Below are positions 1-11,271 of a stretch of DNA of 64,000 nucleotides, one piece after another. Position 1 is the stretch's first letter. Every line of letters begins with the position of its first letter. The notes beneath the pieces are model-generated. The model worked only from the letters and a program-made list of their open reading frames with translations, was not told the origin of the DNA and did not search any database. This DNA comes from Psilocybe azurescens. Lineage: Eukaryota > Basidiomycota > Agaricomycetes > Agaricales > Agrocybaceae. The stretch lies in NCBI GenBank assembly GCA_023853785.1, contig JAJIRX010000196.1:1-64000 (forward strand), in the 5' to 3' direction. The translations under genes were made by a program, and so were the position numbers.

Positions 1-1290
1 CCTGCATCTTTACACACAACATTTGAAACTATTTCTGATATTGATATTGATGATCTTACTCAGCATGCCTTTGCTATACTTGGAAATGGTGGTGAAATTC
101 CTGGTGCAAGAGAACATTCTTGTTCTGATTGTACCAAGCCATACAAAGAGACTGTTCAAGACAAAGATCCTATTCCAGGTACATTACCTGTTAAGCTATA
201 TACTTTAGATGGTGTTGTTATGGGGCCAGGTTTGTTTTTTGGCTTTTGTTTTATTTTTAAGTTTATACTAATTTTGTGAACCTAGATTTGTGCTTTTGAT
301 GGTTGCACCAATGATCTTATTAATGCACATGGTGGTTCACTTTGTAAATGATAGTTGAAATTGCAAACAAATGCCAGATGGTTGGCTGTGACAGTGATAA
401 ATTTGAAGAAACTCAAGCTTGCAGGCAACATCAAGACAACTGGAAGCAAAGTGTGCAAGCCCGTAGTAAAGAAACTCTGGTATACATTGCATTCTTCAAA
501 GGCCTGGTGAACATCAAGAATGGCAACAAATTCCTGAAGGAGCTATTCAGAAACCACATGATGAAGAGATTGATGAGAATACTCATTCTACACAACAACG
601 AAAACATTATTTTTCACCTAATCATTCATATTGTGTTGAAACTGCATGTGCACCTTGTGGAGTTGTTCTTGCATGGACTAAATTTGACAAGTCTGAGTCT
701 CCAACAAATATTCTCTGGCTAGAGCATCTATTTCCAAATAAAGATGAAAGACCAGCTACATTTGTATTGATAAAGCATGTCAAGTTTTTAAAACAGCTGT
801 TAAACTCAGGTTATGGAATGAGTGGAAACAGACAACTCGTTTTATTGTGGACTCTTATCACTATACCAATCATAAGGCAACTAATGAAGTTTGCCGGAAA
901 TGGTGTAATCCTGCACCCAAAGATGGCAGTGCTCCAAATCTTGTGGGTGAAAAAGTTGATGAAAATGGAAACCTCATTCAATATAGAGAATTAAATACTC
1001 AAGTCTGTGAGCAACTTAATGCTTGGCTTGGTGGCTATGAATCTATCTTAAAGCAATGACATCCAAAAATTTCAATTGGTTTATACATACAATGTTGGTT
1101 TATCTGTGAAGCATGTTCTTGGCAATTATCATCTTCAAAAAATGAGGACTCAATAGATGATGAAAGTAGTGAAGAAGAGGAATCTAGTGCAAGTAGTAAT
1201 AGTAGCCAGAGTAGCAGCCAGACAACCCAAAGTGATGAAAATAGTGAGTCAACAGATAGTAGTGATGATGAAATGCATGTCTCAGATTAA
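1..1290 (+). pseudogene. KDZ-transposase-associated cysteine-cluster (CxC6-like) protein, broken and cut by window edge
   Basis: The conceptual protein carries paired-cysteine motifs (CSDCTKPYKE near 122-150, CAFDGCTNDL near 290-325, CQMVGCDSDKF near 370-405, TQACRQHQ near 413), then CVETACAPCGVVLAW (about 634-675), RFIVDSYHYTNH (about 840-875), WCNPAPKDGSAPNLV (about 905-945) and CEQLNAWLGGYE (about 1009-1040). It ends in an acidic, serine-rich tail stopping near 1288. This order is typical of the cysteine-cluster proteins encoded with Kyakuja-Dileera-Zisupton (KDZ) transposons in mushroom genomes. One intron fits at about 229-288 (GT...AG). The frame must be changed near 345, near 490-520, near 770 and near 1055, so the copy cannot be read through as given; some breaks may be base-call errors (see findings). 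The transposase itself is not in the window. Family assignment is from recalled family features, not a search. Confidence 0.75.
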
Positions 1291-1350
1291 ATAAATATTA
1301 TACAATTTTCTCTATTTCATTAATTAAGTCTAGTAAACTCAAAGATAAAC

Positions 1351-1535
1351 AGAGTCCAGTGGAGTCCAGTGGAGTCCACTGGACTCTATTTATTTTGATT
1401 TCTACTTATTTACTGTATCAAGTCTACCAGAGTCCAGTGGACTCCAGTGGACTCTGTTTACCTTTACACTTAGTATATAGGCAAGTCCAGTGGACTCCAG
1501 TGGAGTCCACTGGAGTCCACTGAGTCCATATGGAC
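1351..1535. repeat. Cluster of short palindromic GAGTCCAGTG / CACTGGACTC repeats
   Basis: Three groups (about 1351-1386, 1429-1455, 1482-1530) are built from the 10-mer GAGTCCAGTG and its reverse complement CACTGGACTC, arranged head-to-tail and head-to-head, so each group can fold on itself. They lie directly downstream of the KDZ-associated relic. KDZ/Zisupton-type elements are known for sub-terminal repeat arrays, so these may be the sub-terminal repeats of that element. The far end of the element is outside the window. Confidence 0.7.
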
Positions 1536-1559
1536 TGTGTGTGGGATTAAAGTACTGGA

Positions 1560-2090
1560 TGTTGTCCATCATGTGACAGGAAGGTTTTATATACGAAAAG
1601 GAAAAGAAAAAGGAAAAGCAAAAGAAAATAAAGTGTCTGTAACAACTAAGAGTTGTAGATACTCAAATGCTTAAATAGCCAGTAGATACAGTGATTGTTC
1701 TTTAGCTAGTTCTTGAGAATCTAAACTCCTCTTACTCAATACCACTTGAACTCACTGTTCTTGACTACTTGACTGTCAGCTTTATTCATGCCCATGAATA
1801 TAAACTTGAAGTTGTAACAAAAGAACTAGCTCATCTATGAATCTTGCCTGCTCTCCACCAAACAAGACCTCTGGAAAACCCCTATAAACAAAACATGGCA
1901 TCACCAAAAGCAAAATCTCTGCTACCAATGGCTCTAAAGAAGGAACCCCAACACAAAGGAATTGACACACCCCAAACCCATCCAGACAAAGCTCTGAGGA
2001 TATCAATCTAGACAACAAAGACCTATCAAATTTGCTATTTGACCTATTATCAACACTGGCAATAAATCAAGAAGAAAACAAGACACAGAC
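1560..2090. other. AT-rich non-coding stretch between two transposon relics
   Basis: No convincing coding frame is seen. The short open frame on the minus strand (1782-2018) has no recognisable motif. The stretch leads directly into a gag-like relic and is probably its decayed 5' part. Confidence 0.4.
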
Positions 2091-2290
2091 ATGGTCAAAA
2101 CACCTAATGGAAAGAAAGAGATCATGATCAACAAACCCACTGTATTCAATAGAGACAGAACAAAGTCCAAGTCTTTTATACAAGACTGTTATCTCTACAT
2201 GGACATAAACAATAACATCTACAACACTGACAAAAGAAAATCACCTTTATCCTATCAGCATCAGGAAAAGGGATTTGCCCTTAGAATGTC
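2091..2290 (+). pseudogene. Retrotransposon gag relic
   Basis: The frame from the methionine at 2091 reads KPTVFNRDRTKSKSFIQDCYLYM followed by INNNIYNTDKRK. This resembles the start of the capsid-like domain of fungal LTR-retrotransposon Gag proteins (pattern: K-P-x-x-F-x-x-D, then a F-x-x-x-C-x-x-Y helix, then D-x-x-K-I-x-F-x-L-S). The last part (KKITFILSASGKG) continues only after a frame change near 2240, so the copy is broken and lacks any pol. It sits just left of the intact Gypsy element and is not part of it. Confidence 0.5.
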
Positions 2291-2293
2291 TTA

Positions 2294-2936
2294 GGTAATT
2301 ACAACCTTTATAAAGCACATTTATCACTCTAGACTGCTTTGGGACATCTTTGTGGTCTTTGGAAATAGTCTGATTCCTCAAAGCTTTCTGCATTCTTTGC
2401 AAGATTTCAAATTTCTCTGAAGCTCTCTATGAGTTTTCTAAACATTCTAAATTACCACAAAGCATTCTTGAAATTTCTAAGCATAGCATTATTAAATCTT
2501 AGATAAGTATAGGGAATGGCATGGGTAAACTGTAGGAATCTTGTGCTATACCCATACCCGTACCCAGGCAAGACCTACCTGCAATCCAGCAGGTTTACCT
2601 GTCAAAACAAGCCCCAAAACAATCTGAATGGTTGAGAAATGAGGAAGATAGATCAGAAATAGTGAATTTCACTGCTTCCTTTCTATCTCACTCAATTATC
2701 AACTGTTTGGGACATTCTAGAGCTTGTTGAAATCTCACACATATGCAAATTGTTACCCATACCTGTACCCATGCATACTGTTACCCATAACCCGCACAGC
2801 TCAAAAAGCCATGCCATTTCTTAGATAAGTACATAGCTAATTTAATAAACTACATCTACAACATTATATTTAAAAGAAAATGGAATGAGACAGGGTGCAC
2901 AGGGCTTGGTAATTGCAGGAAAATAGTAGCTGCATG
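2294..2936. other. Intergenic repeat-like sequence, no gene seen
   Basis: AT-rich with scattered copies of ACCCATACCCGTACCC-like motifs (about 2545-2575 and 2752-2795). Related sequence recurs right of the Gypsy element, suggesting that the Gypsy element inserted into older repetitive DNA. Confidence 0.35.
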
Positions 2937-2941
2937 GTAAG
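2937..2941. repeat. Target-site duplication GTAAG, left copy
   Basis: GTAAG immediately precedes the left LTR and is matched exactly by GTAAG at 11724-11728 after the right LTR. Five-bp duplications are usual for Ty3/Gypsy integrases. Confidence 0.9.
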
Positions 2942-3394
2942 TGTCAGGGCAACACTAAAATCAGTGTGACAAGGCCACCAACAAAGACAAGCAAGAGAGT
3001 AAGAGCAGAGGATGAGGAGAGAGCAGAGGATAGACTTATGAGGAATCAATGATCTAAAGGTTCACACCAATGATAGTGGAAATCCTAAGAGATTGAAGCT
3101 GGGGATCTATCTACAAAACATGCAGTACTTATACTACTCTAGAGGTGACTTACCAAGTAAGATTCCATGATGAGTAATAAGAAGGATCATGATGAGTAAT
3201 GAAGAAAGCAATGATGAGTAAGGATGAGTAATAAACAAAATCATGATGAGTAATGGAAAAGAGTAGTGATGGAAGCTTCTGGAATAATCAAGATATCAAA
3301 AAAGATAAAAGATATGATAAAAGACAAATGATAAGATAAAAGATAAAAGATAATCATGAGATCAAAATAGAAGTAAATAAAAGGAACCCTGACA
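2942..3394 (-). repeat. 3' LTR of the Gypsy element
   Basis: 453 bp, starting TGTCAGGGCAAC and ending AAGGAACCCTGACA. It matches the right LTR except for T/G near 3054, C/T near 3143 and one extra A in a poly-A run near 3300. It is the 3' LTR because the element reads on the minus strand. Confidence 0.95.
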
Positions 3395-3405
3395 TCACCC
3401 TCTTT
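3395..3405 (-). promoter_or_regulatory. Polypurine tract next to the 3' LTR
   Basis: On the minus strand AAAGAGGGTGA abuts the 3' LTR start. That is the expected place for the plus-strand DNA primer in reverse transcription. The core GAGGGTGA is repeated at 5833-5840. Confidence 0.7.
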
Positions 3406-4860
3406 AAGACACATTTCACAATGTGCTTGATGTCTGGAGGCATCGGACTGGAATGAAAGTGATAATGTTGAAGTCAATGGATGTTTAAAAGTGAAGGGAT
3501 TTGGCTTTTCGTATCACTTTCATTGCCAGGCTTGGTGAGATTTTCTTCGTCTCCTCGATTTGCAGTTGATAATCATTGCTCTGTTCCCATTGAAAGGGTG
3601 TAAACCATTCTGAGCTTACAATTTGTAGTGAGATACAGAGGCCCTTATTTTTGCGATTGTTATCTGTAATAAACTAGTACATTATACTAGTGAAGGGTAG
3701 GAGATACGTCAGACTATTAGGCTTTGAGGCTTTACTTCCTAGTGGGCCAACAAGAGTAATAGACCTTACAAACTAACTAAGGTGTAGTGTGGCCTATTAA
3801 TCAGTGCTACGAATCAAAGACTACCTTTAGTTTCCTACACAGCTATCAAAGCAACCCTAACCGAGTGTCCGGCGATCGCCCGCTCCATTGATCATACTAT
3901 TAGTCCCATGCAAAGAAGAAACTCTTAAGAAATGACCTTGGCTCTTACAAGGTAACACCCACCAGTGTCTTACCAAGCGATTGCCAAGTGATGAAAACCT
4001 TATTAATTAGCAAAAGCAATCACTGTGTCCAGGCCTCACAAAGGCTGTTCACTAAATTAGGTGATCAACCGCTCGGGGATCAGGCATCACTGCGCCACAT
4101 GGGTGATCGCCCCACGGACCGAATGTATTGGCAATTGAAATCTTGTGTACAACTCAGCATATGGCGGTCTACTAGATCCGACTATAAAAACTTGTAATTT
4201 GCAATGCAGCCAACGTGAGTGAGCGATCGCCCAGCCAGCAATCGCCACATGATACTAGAGGTAACTTTCCTCATGATAAGGGCACCTGCTGTTCCAGGAG
4301 GTCCTAAACCAATAGCAACTGTGCTTGGGAACCTTGGTAGGGTTTCCTAGGAAATATACCCCTAGCAATCTAGTCCCGACATGCCTTAGCCGCAAGCCAT
4401 CTGATAAAATAAGTTGGGTGATCGCTACCCAAGAAGGCACTGCCGCATGGACAACAATGTTATCTTCAAATAAGCGCCGTAGCCCAGGCAAACTAGTACT
4501 TTCCACTATTATAATTGGTGCAGCAAAGGCTAGGCAGCACATGGTCAATTTCCTTCCTTTTCTCTTAGTCTCTTTCAATTATCACAAGCCAAAGTATCTA
4601 TTTAGCCTATAAAAACAGCCCTGTATCTTAGAATAGGAACCAAGTAATTTACACCCCAGATTTGATATCAGAATTTACTCTGAATAAGAATTCTAGTGTT
4701 AACACTTCGAGGACTAGTGATTTGTGTGATAAGAGATTGAACACTGCAGTTCACCTTAAGCAATTAGGCGCTACCTGGTTTTTCGTGAGCGATCACCATT
4801 GTGATATTCAATGTCAGGTCTATTAGACTTGATAAGCAGGCTTTTATAAGTCATCCGTGG

Positions 4861-5095
4861 ACTGCCCTGGGGATTGTTAAGTACAGATTGGAACCCTATA
4901 CGACTAGCGATTGCTCATAGTAACTAGGGACGACTGTCAGAGAACTCCGACTGTTCAGGACGTTGCCTATAGTAAGACTGCCCTGGGGATTATTAAGTAC
5001 GGGTGGGAACCCTATAAAGGCTAGTGATCGCTCATAGTAACTAGGGACGACTGTCAGAGAAATCCGACTGTTTTCAGGACATTGCCTATAGTAAA
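4861..5095. repeat. Tandem duplication, two ~117-bp units
   Basis: Units 4861-4976 and 4977-5095 share ACTGCCCTGGGGATT, GGAACCCTATA, CTCATAGTAACTAGGGACG and TTGCCTATAGTAA with a few substitutions. Each unit carries one copy of the (A)GYGATYGCTCAT motif. Confidence 0.85.
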
Positions 5096-5832
5096 CTAAG
5101 GACTGTGGACTAGTGTGCCCAGTTGCTTATAGGAACCAAGGATCTACTATGTGTTAATACGGGTGATCGCTTATAGTGTTTGATAAAGTTTGAGTTTGGG
5201 TTTTATAAAGAGAACTGTTAAGTGTCCCGTGTACACTCGCCCCCAAAACGATCCCCTGATATTGGTGATCGCCCTCATATAGAGAGATCGCCCTTACTAT
5301 TCAAGTGCCTTGTGTGTACTAGCCTGTAAAAGTGTTCTCTAGCTACTAGTGATCACCCCAGAGCGATCGTCTAAAGTCTGTACTCTGCTAAACTAGTTAT
5401 TGTAATAAGCCTTACAAGCTTACCCTCCCAGATCGAACTGATCAATATAAATATTTGATGGGTGTTGTGTATTGGGCAATTACAAAGTCACCCCACACTA
5501 AACATCTCACCGTGCCCACTGTAGAGCTTTTCTCTTCCCTTCATCATATGCCTTTTCTCTTGCAGCATGGATTCTGCAAGATTGGCTTCAAGTTTTTGAG
5601 CACTTCTTGAAGATCGTCTTGTGCGTTAGGGGTTCAGATGCAACAAAGGAGGTGTTTTGGGGTGCAGGGGATGAAAAGAAAGTAGATTTGATGCGTTTGA
5701 TAGAGAATAGATGAGGCATCGTTGATTGGGTTTGGGCGCAATGAGGTGGTTGTCTTTTAAAAGTCGTGATGTGTCAAGTATTTTTGTTTCCGCTTTGGTT
5801 CCCACGTTGTTTGACAAAATGAAACTCCAACA

Positions 5833-5848
5833 TCACCCTCCTTTTCCC
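5833..5848 (-). promoter_or_regulatory. Second polypurine-tract-like sequence at the end of pol
   Basis: Minus strand reads GGGAAAAGGAGGGTGA followed by TGTTGGAG, the look of a polypurine tract followed by an LTR start, just 3' of the chromodomain stop. It is not next to the LTR now flanking the element. Confidence 0.45.
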
Positions 5849-5857
5849 AAACTGTGC

Positions 5858-8800
5858 TTAACTATGGTCTAGTTTGGAAGGTTTTAAAGGTAGAATAGGC
5901 ATAGTAAAATTTTCAAAAGGCACAAAAGAAAGTCTATTAAAAGTAAGGGCAGAAATCCTTCTAGGTGCAGCCGGATGTCTAGTATGGAATTCTTTGATCA
6001 GTCTAGAGGCCCCTTTGAGATTATCTGCAGGCTCCCAAGTACTTTCTTCATTTGGATAATTTTTCCACTTGACCAAATACTGCACCTTTCCCTATAAAGT
6101 CTACTGTCCTTGATGATTTCAACTTCCCATTCTGGATTATCTCCAGTAATAACAGGAGGAGGTCTAGAAGGAGGTCTTCTTCCAGGAATAGTATCAGGAT
6201 GATAAGGTAGGAGTTTCACAGTGTTAAACACTGGATGGATCTTCATGCTAGGAGGTAGCTTAAGCTCATAAGCATTTGGGCCAATGATTTTAGTCACTTT
6301 ATAAGGCCCATATCTCCTATCGTCTAGCTTTTTAGAAGGCCTCTCAGTCTTGAGATCCTTTCCATCAAGCCAAATTAAATCCCCAACCTTGTATTTAACA
6401 GCTGTTCCTCTGTTTCTATCTTAGAATTTAGCCATATCATCAGCAGCTTTCTTGAGTGCAGATACTGCTTCCTTTTTGGCTTCTTCCATGTTTTTAACAA
6501 AGGTATCCACTGCTTCCATTTTACTATCCCTAAGTGGTTCTGTGCCCATCCTTGGATGTCTACCATTGTTCAGCATAAATGGAGTCTGCCTAGTAGAAGC
6601 CTGAACTCTGTTATTGTAGGAGAATTCAGCTAGTGACAACCATTCCACCCAGTCATCTTGTCTATGATTTATGAAGAGTCTAAGATACTGTTCAATTTCT
6701 TGGTTAACTCTTTCAGTCTGACCATCAGTCTGAGGGTGGTAGGCTGTGGATGATGCAGTCTGAATTCCAAGAATTGAGTTAAGCTCTTTCATAAATTTAG
6801 AGACAAACTGTGGACCCCTATCACAAGTGATCTTGATAGGTATACCATGGAGCTTCCAGACATAATCTCTGTACAGCTTAGCAGTGCCTTCAGATGTGAT
6901 TTGATCTGTGGTGGCAATAATGTGGATCATTTTGCTAAGTCTGTCTACAACGATCATGAGGGCATTATAGCCTTGGCATTCTGGAAGTCCAGTGATAAAG
7001 TCCACAGAGATGTGTTGCCAGACATCAGCAGGAATTTGTGTAGGAATAAGCTGGCCAACAGGTTTTGCAGGGAATGTTTTAGTTCTGTTACATCTATCAC
7101 AGCTTCTGGTGTATGCTGCAATATAATGAGACATTCCTGGCCACCAATAATTTCTAGATACCAGCTCTATAGTCTTCCATTTTCCTGGATGCCCAGCAAT
7201 ATAGGTATCATGATGCAGTTCCACAATTTTCCTTCTAAGGTCTTTGTCTTTGGGAACATACACCTTGCCTCTGAACAATATAAGACTCTGTTCTTCAGAC
7301 CATTCCTGCCCATCAATCTTCTTGGTGGAAGATTTTTTCAACTCTTCAGCTGCCTTAACCACCTGCTCATCAAGATCTTTAGATTCTCTAATTTTCTTGA
7401 GCAGATCATTTTCTACACCAGTGAAAAGGACCTGGCCCTGTTTGAGAGCCTGGATTTTGAAGTAGTCAGGTTTAAGGAGGACAATATTTTCATTATCATC
7501 ACTCCCTTTTTTATGATCTGATCTCCTGGACAGAGCATCTGGCTTAAGTGAACTTTTACCAGGCCTATGATGAAGAGTAAAATCAAATCTGGACAGGAAG
7601 AGTGACCATCTGGCTTGCCTCCTACTGAGTTTCTAGGCAACCATAAGGTACTCTAGATTTTTGTGATCTGTCCAAATCTCAAAGGAATGTTTAGTTCCTT
7701 CAAGATAATGTCTCCATTCATCAAGTGCTCTGATAATAGCCAACATCTCTTTGTCATGGATTTCATAATTCCTTTCTACTTCAGATAGGCTTTTTGACAT
7801 AAAAGCAACAGGATGCCATTTTCCATCTGATCCTTCCTGAGACAGGACTGCTCCAGTAGCATAATCTGAGCTGTCTGCTTCAACTTTATATGGCTTGTTG
7901 TCATCAGGAAACATCAAGATGGGGGAAGAAGTAACCTTTCCCTTTAATTGATCAAATGCTTCCTGTTGTTTTTGAGCCCATCTCCAGACTGTCCCTTTCT
8001 TTGTCAATTCATGAAGTGGCTTGGCTATGTCTGCAAAGTCCTGGATGAACCTTCTATAGAAGTTTACAAATCCCAAGAATGACTGAACATCCTTGACATT
8101 TTCAGGTTCAGGCCATTTAGAAACTCCCTCTACCTTGACAGGATCCATTTCAATCTTGCCTTGTGAAATGATAAGTCCAAGATATTCAATTTTTTCCTTT
8201 CAAATTCACATTTTTCAGCTTTTAGGTAGAGTTTATTTCTCTGCAGAATTTTCAGGACCTTTTGACTACCTCCCTATGATGATCAAGAGTCTCAGTAAAA
8301 ATAAGAATGTCATCCATATAGACAATAACAACATTCCCATCTATGAGCTCAATAAAGATGTCATTCATCATAGTTTGGAAAGTAGCAGAACTATTGGTCA
8401 AACCAAAAACATGACTAGTGGTTCATACAGCCCTCTATTGGTTCTGAAGGTTGCTTTCCACTCATCTCCTTGCTTAACTCTGACATTGTTAAACCCCCAC
8501 CTAACATCTAGTTTGGTGAAGTATTTAGCTTTACTGAGTTTACTGATAATGTCAGAAATTAAAGGCAAAGGATATGAATTTTTGATGGTCATGTCATTCA
8601 GTTTTCTATAATCCTGTACTAGCCTAAGAGTGCCATCCTTCTTTTGACAAAGAAAACAGGAGATGTCATAGGTGACTTGGAAGGTCTAATCCTACCAGAC
8701 TTCAGATTTTCCTCTAAAAAGCATCCAGTTCTTTTTGCTCATTTGGTGATAGAGGATAAATCTTTGATCTGAAAGGTTCAGAACCAGTCTTCAGCTCAAT

Positions 8801-9503
8801 AGCATGATCTCAAGGCTTTCTATCTGGTAGCCTATCAAAAGACTCTTTAGAATAAACCCCTTTAAAATTGGTGGTAATATTTAGGGACTGATTCTTCAAA
8901 AGTCTTCTTTGGGGAGTCATCCTGCTGATGAGATTCTTCTGCTAATTTTTGGGACACAGTAGAAGTGGCATTAATAGACTGCTTTTGAGGATGAAGATAT
9001 GATATGAATATTCTATCCTCAGGCCCTAATTCAGAATCAGGAGTGTCTTGAATTAAATCATCTCCTTCTTCATGAAATTCAGGCAGTTGTCTTCTATGAA
9101 TTGCAGCTATTTTTTGCCTTTTCCTTCTGGCTCTCTTGACTTCCATGTGACAGTCAGGAGGACATCTAATGAATTGAACATCCTCTGTTTTCCAGTCAAC
9201 GTCAGGGATTGTGTAGATAAAGCCAAGTGTGTCCAATAATTGCAGTTTTATCTCCCAAGTCACAAACAGCAAAGGTAGTCTTTTCTGTGTGGTTTTTGTA
9301 TACCATAACCAAGTCCACTTCCTCATGAATAGAGCCACTCTTGTTGAGAGTACCATCAACATTGTAGACTGGAATAGCTCTAGAAAGTTTTCTTGTATTG
9401 AGATTATGGTATTTAACAAACCTGGTGTCCAGAAAAGACCTGTAGCCCCAGAGTCCAGCAAAGCATCCACACTAAGCCTTTTTCCTATATCCACTATTTT
9501 CAA
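5858..9503 (-). pseudogene. Gypsy pol: protease, reverse transcriptase, RNase H, integrase, chromodomain (frame interrupted)
   Basis: Protease DSGATG lies near 9445, with ending motif AIIGHTWL near 9240. Reverse transcriptase runs about 8730-8150 with [19 protein letters not shown] and VYMDD. RNase H (about 8148-7633) has VEADSSDYATGAVLSQ and WTDHKNLEYL. Integrase (7362-6421) has the HHCC zinc-binding motif (H-x7-H near 7215, CDRC near 7107), VDFITGLP, CDRGPQF and TERVNQE, i.e. the D,D,E triad. A chromodomain ([16 protein letters not shown], then WEPADNL, about 6085-5990) probably directs integration into heterochromatin. Single bases appear to be missing from homopolymers at 9433-9436, 8716-8720, 8642-8645, 8405-8409 and others. 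Two in-frame stops (codons ending near 7633 and 6421) are simple substitutions. Autonomous activity cannot be judged until the base calls are confirmed. Confidence 0.9.
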
Positions 9504-9731
9504 AAATGACTGACAGATGGGTAGAGGTTTTAGGCCTGTGATTCAAGATATAGATTTTATCAGGAATAGAAGAGGAAGAAGGATTTAAGGAATTTTCAGA
9601 AGACATGAGTTGACTTTCAGTATCAGAATTGAATGAGTTGGGATTATCATTTTCAATTTCTAATACAGAAAATTTATTCTTTCATTGGGACATGTCTTTC
9701 ACCAATGGAGCCTCTAAAAATCCTTTGTGGC

Positions 9732-10843
9732 TTATCCTCCTTCTTTGCTGTTCTTCTTTTTCTTCAAAATCTCCTCCCTGTAGAAAGCTTTCAGGGCTTC
9801 ATGGTCCATTGAATTTATGTTGACAGTGGACCTGCAGTTAGCAGCCTTATGACCAGGCTTTCTGCATTTGAAGCATATTAGAGGCCTGACAGACCTCCAA
9901 CCTGAATCAACCTCCATGGGGACTACATCTTGTTGCCTTGCATGAACCTGCAGATTGCTTGAAGTGCCTTGAGTGGAAGTGGAGGAGGAATTAAAAGGGC
10001 TAGCCTGGAAAGGCTTGGGTGCTGGTGATTGATTGACTGGCCTAGAGAATGGAGAGAGTGATTTTTAATGACTTCTCTCTGTCTCCATTGTCTATCCAGC
10101 TTAGTAGCCCAAGAAATCCAGTCCTCCAAAGAGACAGGCATCTGTGGTAGACAATAAATCTTATCCACCAGAGATGAGTTGAGTCCCTTTTGAAAAAATT
10201 CCACCAAAGCAGCATCATTGTACTTTGTGTCCAATGCCAATTCCCTGAAGCTAGCCACATATTCATCAGCTGTATGGTTGGTTTGCTTGGGCTGACTCAT
10301 TCTGTGTCTAGCTGTAGCTGCAGGGTTTGGGTCTCCAAAGGCTGTCCTAAATGCATCCAGAAAATCTTTCCACTGAATTGCATCTCTGTCCTGATCCTCT
10401 ATTTTCAAGGTTTGCACTTTAGCCCATTGACCAGCAGTACCTCCTTTCATGAAGGAGAGAGCACAGACAACTCTGCTAAGGTCATCAGTGATCCCCCTTC
10501 CATGAAAATATAATAGAAGTTGACTGAGGAAGGCCTCTGCTTTACTGAGTGTACCATCATAGGACTCAGGTGGGGCAACCTTGATAATGACTGGGGGAGG
10601 AGTATCAAAGAGAGAGGACTTGGAAGCTTTGGGAGAGGCAGAGGCCACAGAATGCAGAGGCTCAGCAGCAGGTGCAGGTGAGGGTGCAGGTTGTTGGTCA
10701 ATTGTTGGAAGAGGTGGTGGTGGTAAACAACTTTGGAGGGTGGCAAGCTGCTGCTGAAGCATGGCAATCTGCTGCTGGAGCTCCTCATAAGAGGGCTGAG
10801 CAGGGGTAGGTAGTGGCAGTGAGGTGGTATTGGGTGAACCCAT
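9732..10843 (-). pseudogene. Gypsy gag: capsid-like domain and CCHC zinc knuckle (one frameshift)
   Basis: Starts at the methionine at 10843 (MGSPNTTSLPLPTP). A glutamine-rich coiled segment is followed by a proline/alanine linker, a Retrotrans_gag-type capsid region (KVAPPESYDGTLSKAEAFL through WISWATKLDRQW, about 10590-10100) and a zinc knuckle CFKCRKPGHKAANC (about 9880-9838). The frame is interrupted once: the capsid and the zinc knuckle join if one A is added to the A5 run (plus-strand T5 at 10062-10066). The product would package element RNA into virus-like particles in the cytoplasm. A deliberate ribosomal frameshift is unlikely because the site lies inside gag. Confidence 0.85.
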
Positions 10844-11258
10844 AATAAAGGCTCTTCCAGGTGTGTGTGGGAGAAAGCTATCTACAAAAAGTGCCCTTGA
10901 AACTAAACTAAGTATCTAAAAAGATTTAAACTACTGGATACCCAGTTGTCCCTTCTTGCCTAGGCTTTAACCCCAGAATCACAGGACTGACTACCTGGTA
11001 TTTTTCTGGTGGACTAAAAGCAAATCCTCTCAGGAAGGAAATGCCCCAACAGTTGGTATCCCTATCTACTAAGTTCACACACAGCACACACTGGAGAGTG
11101 GAATAAATGATTGGAGAGTGGGGAATATGGAATAGGGTGGTGGGTGATAGGTGAAAGGATATTGGTGAAGGTGGATAGAGTGGGAAAAGGTGGAGAAAGA
11201 ATATAAGATGATAGATGATAAATAGTTGGTGATGGATGGTGGTGGAGTTGCCAAAGGA
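10844..11258 (-). other. 5' untranslated leader of the Gypsy element
   Basis: About 415 nt between the 5' LTR and the gag start codon. It is rich in short GGTGATGG/TAGAGTGG-like runs; no coding frame with family features is seen. Confidence 0.6.
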
Positions 11259-11269
11259 AGCTTCAATCT
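11259..11269 (-). promoter_or_regulatory. Putative self-priming primer binding site
   Basis: Plus strand AGCTTCAATCT starts 2 bp inside the 5' LTR edge. It is the exact reverse complement of AGATTGAAGCT at 11420-11430 within the LTR, the predicted start of the element RNA. No match to the 3' end of initiator tRNA-Met is evident here. Tf1/sushi-type chromoviruses prime reverse transcription by folding the RNA 5' end onto such an 11-nt site. Confidence 0.65.
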
Positions 11270-11271
11270 TC

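Larger units (their letters stand above)
3395..5857. other. Long 3' non-coding region of the Gypsy element with embedded repeats
   Basis: No supported coding frame. It contains at least a dozen GCGATCGC/GTGATCGC-like octamers between about 3870 and 5370, a tandem duplication (4861-5095), and at its right edge a second LTR-like boundary: the 11-mer ACATCACCCTC occurs at 3392-3402 (true LTR/PPT junction) and again at 5830-5840. The region therefore looks like sequence from another LTR element captured between pol and the 3' LTR. That origin is inference. Confidence 0.5.

Noticed and set aside
10062..10066. Programmed ribosomal frameshift in gag
   Set aside because: The site lies between capsid and zinc knuckle rather than between gag and pol, and the same homopolymer losses occur in host genes.
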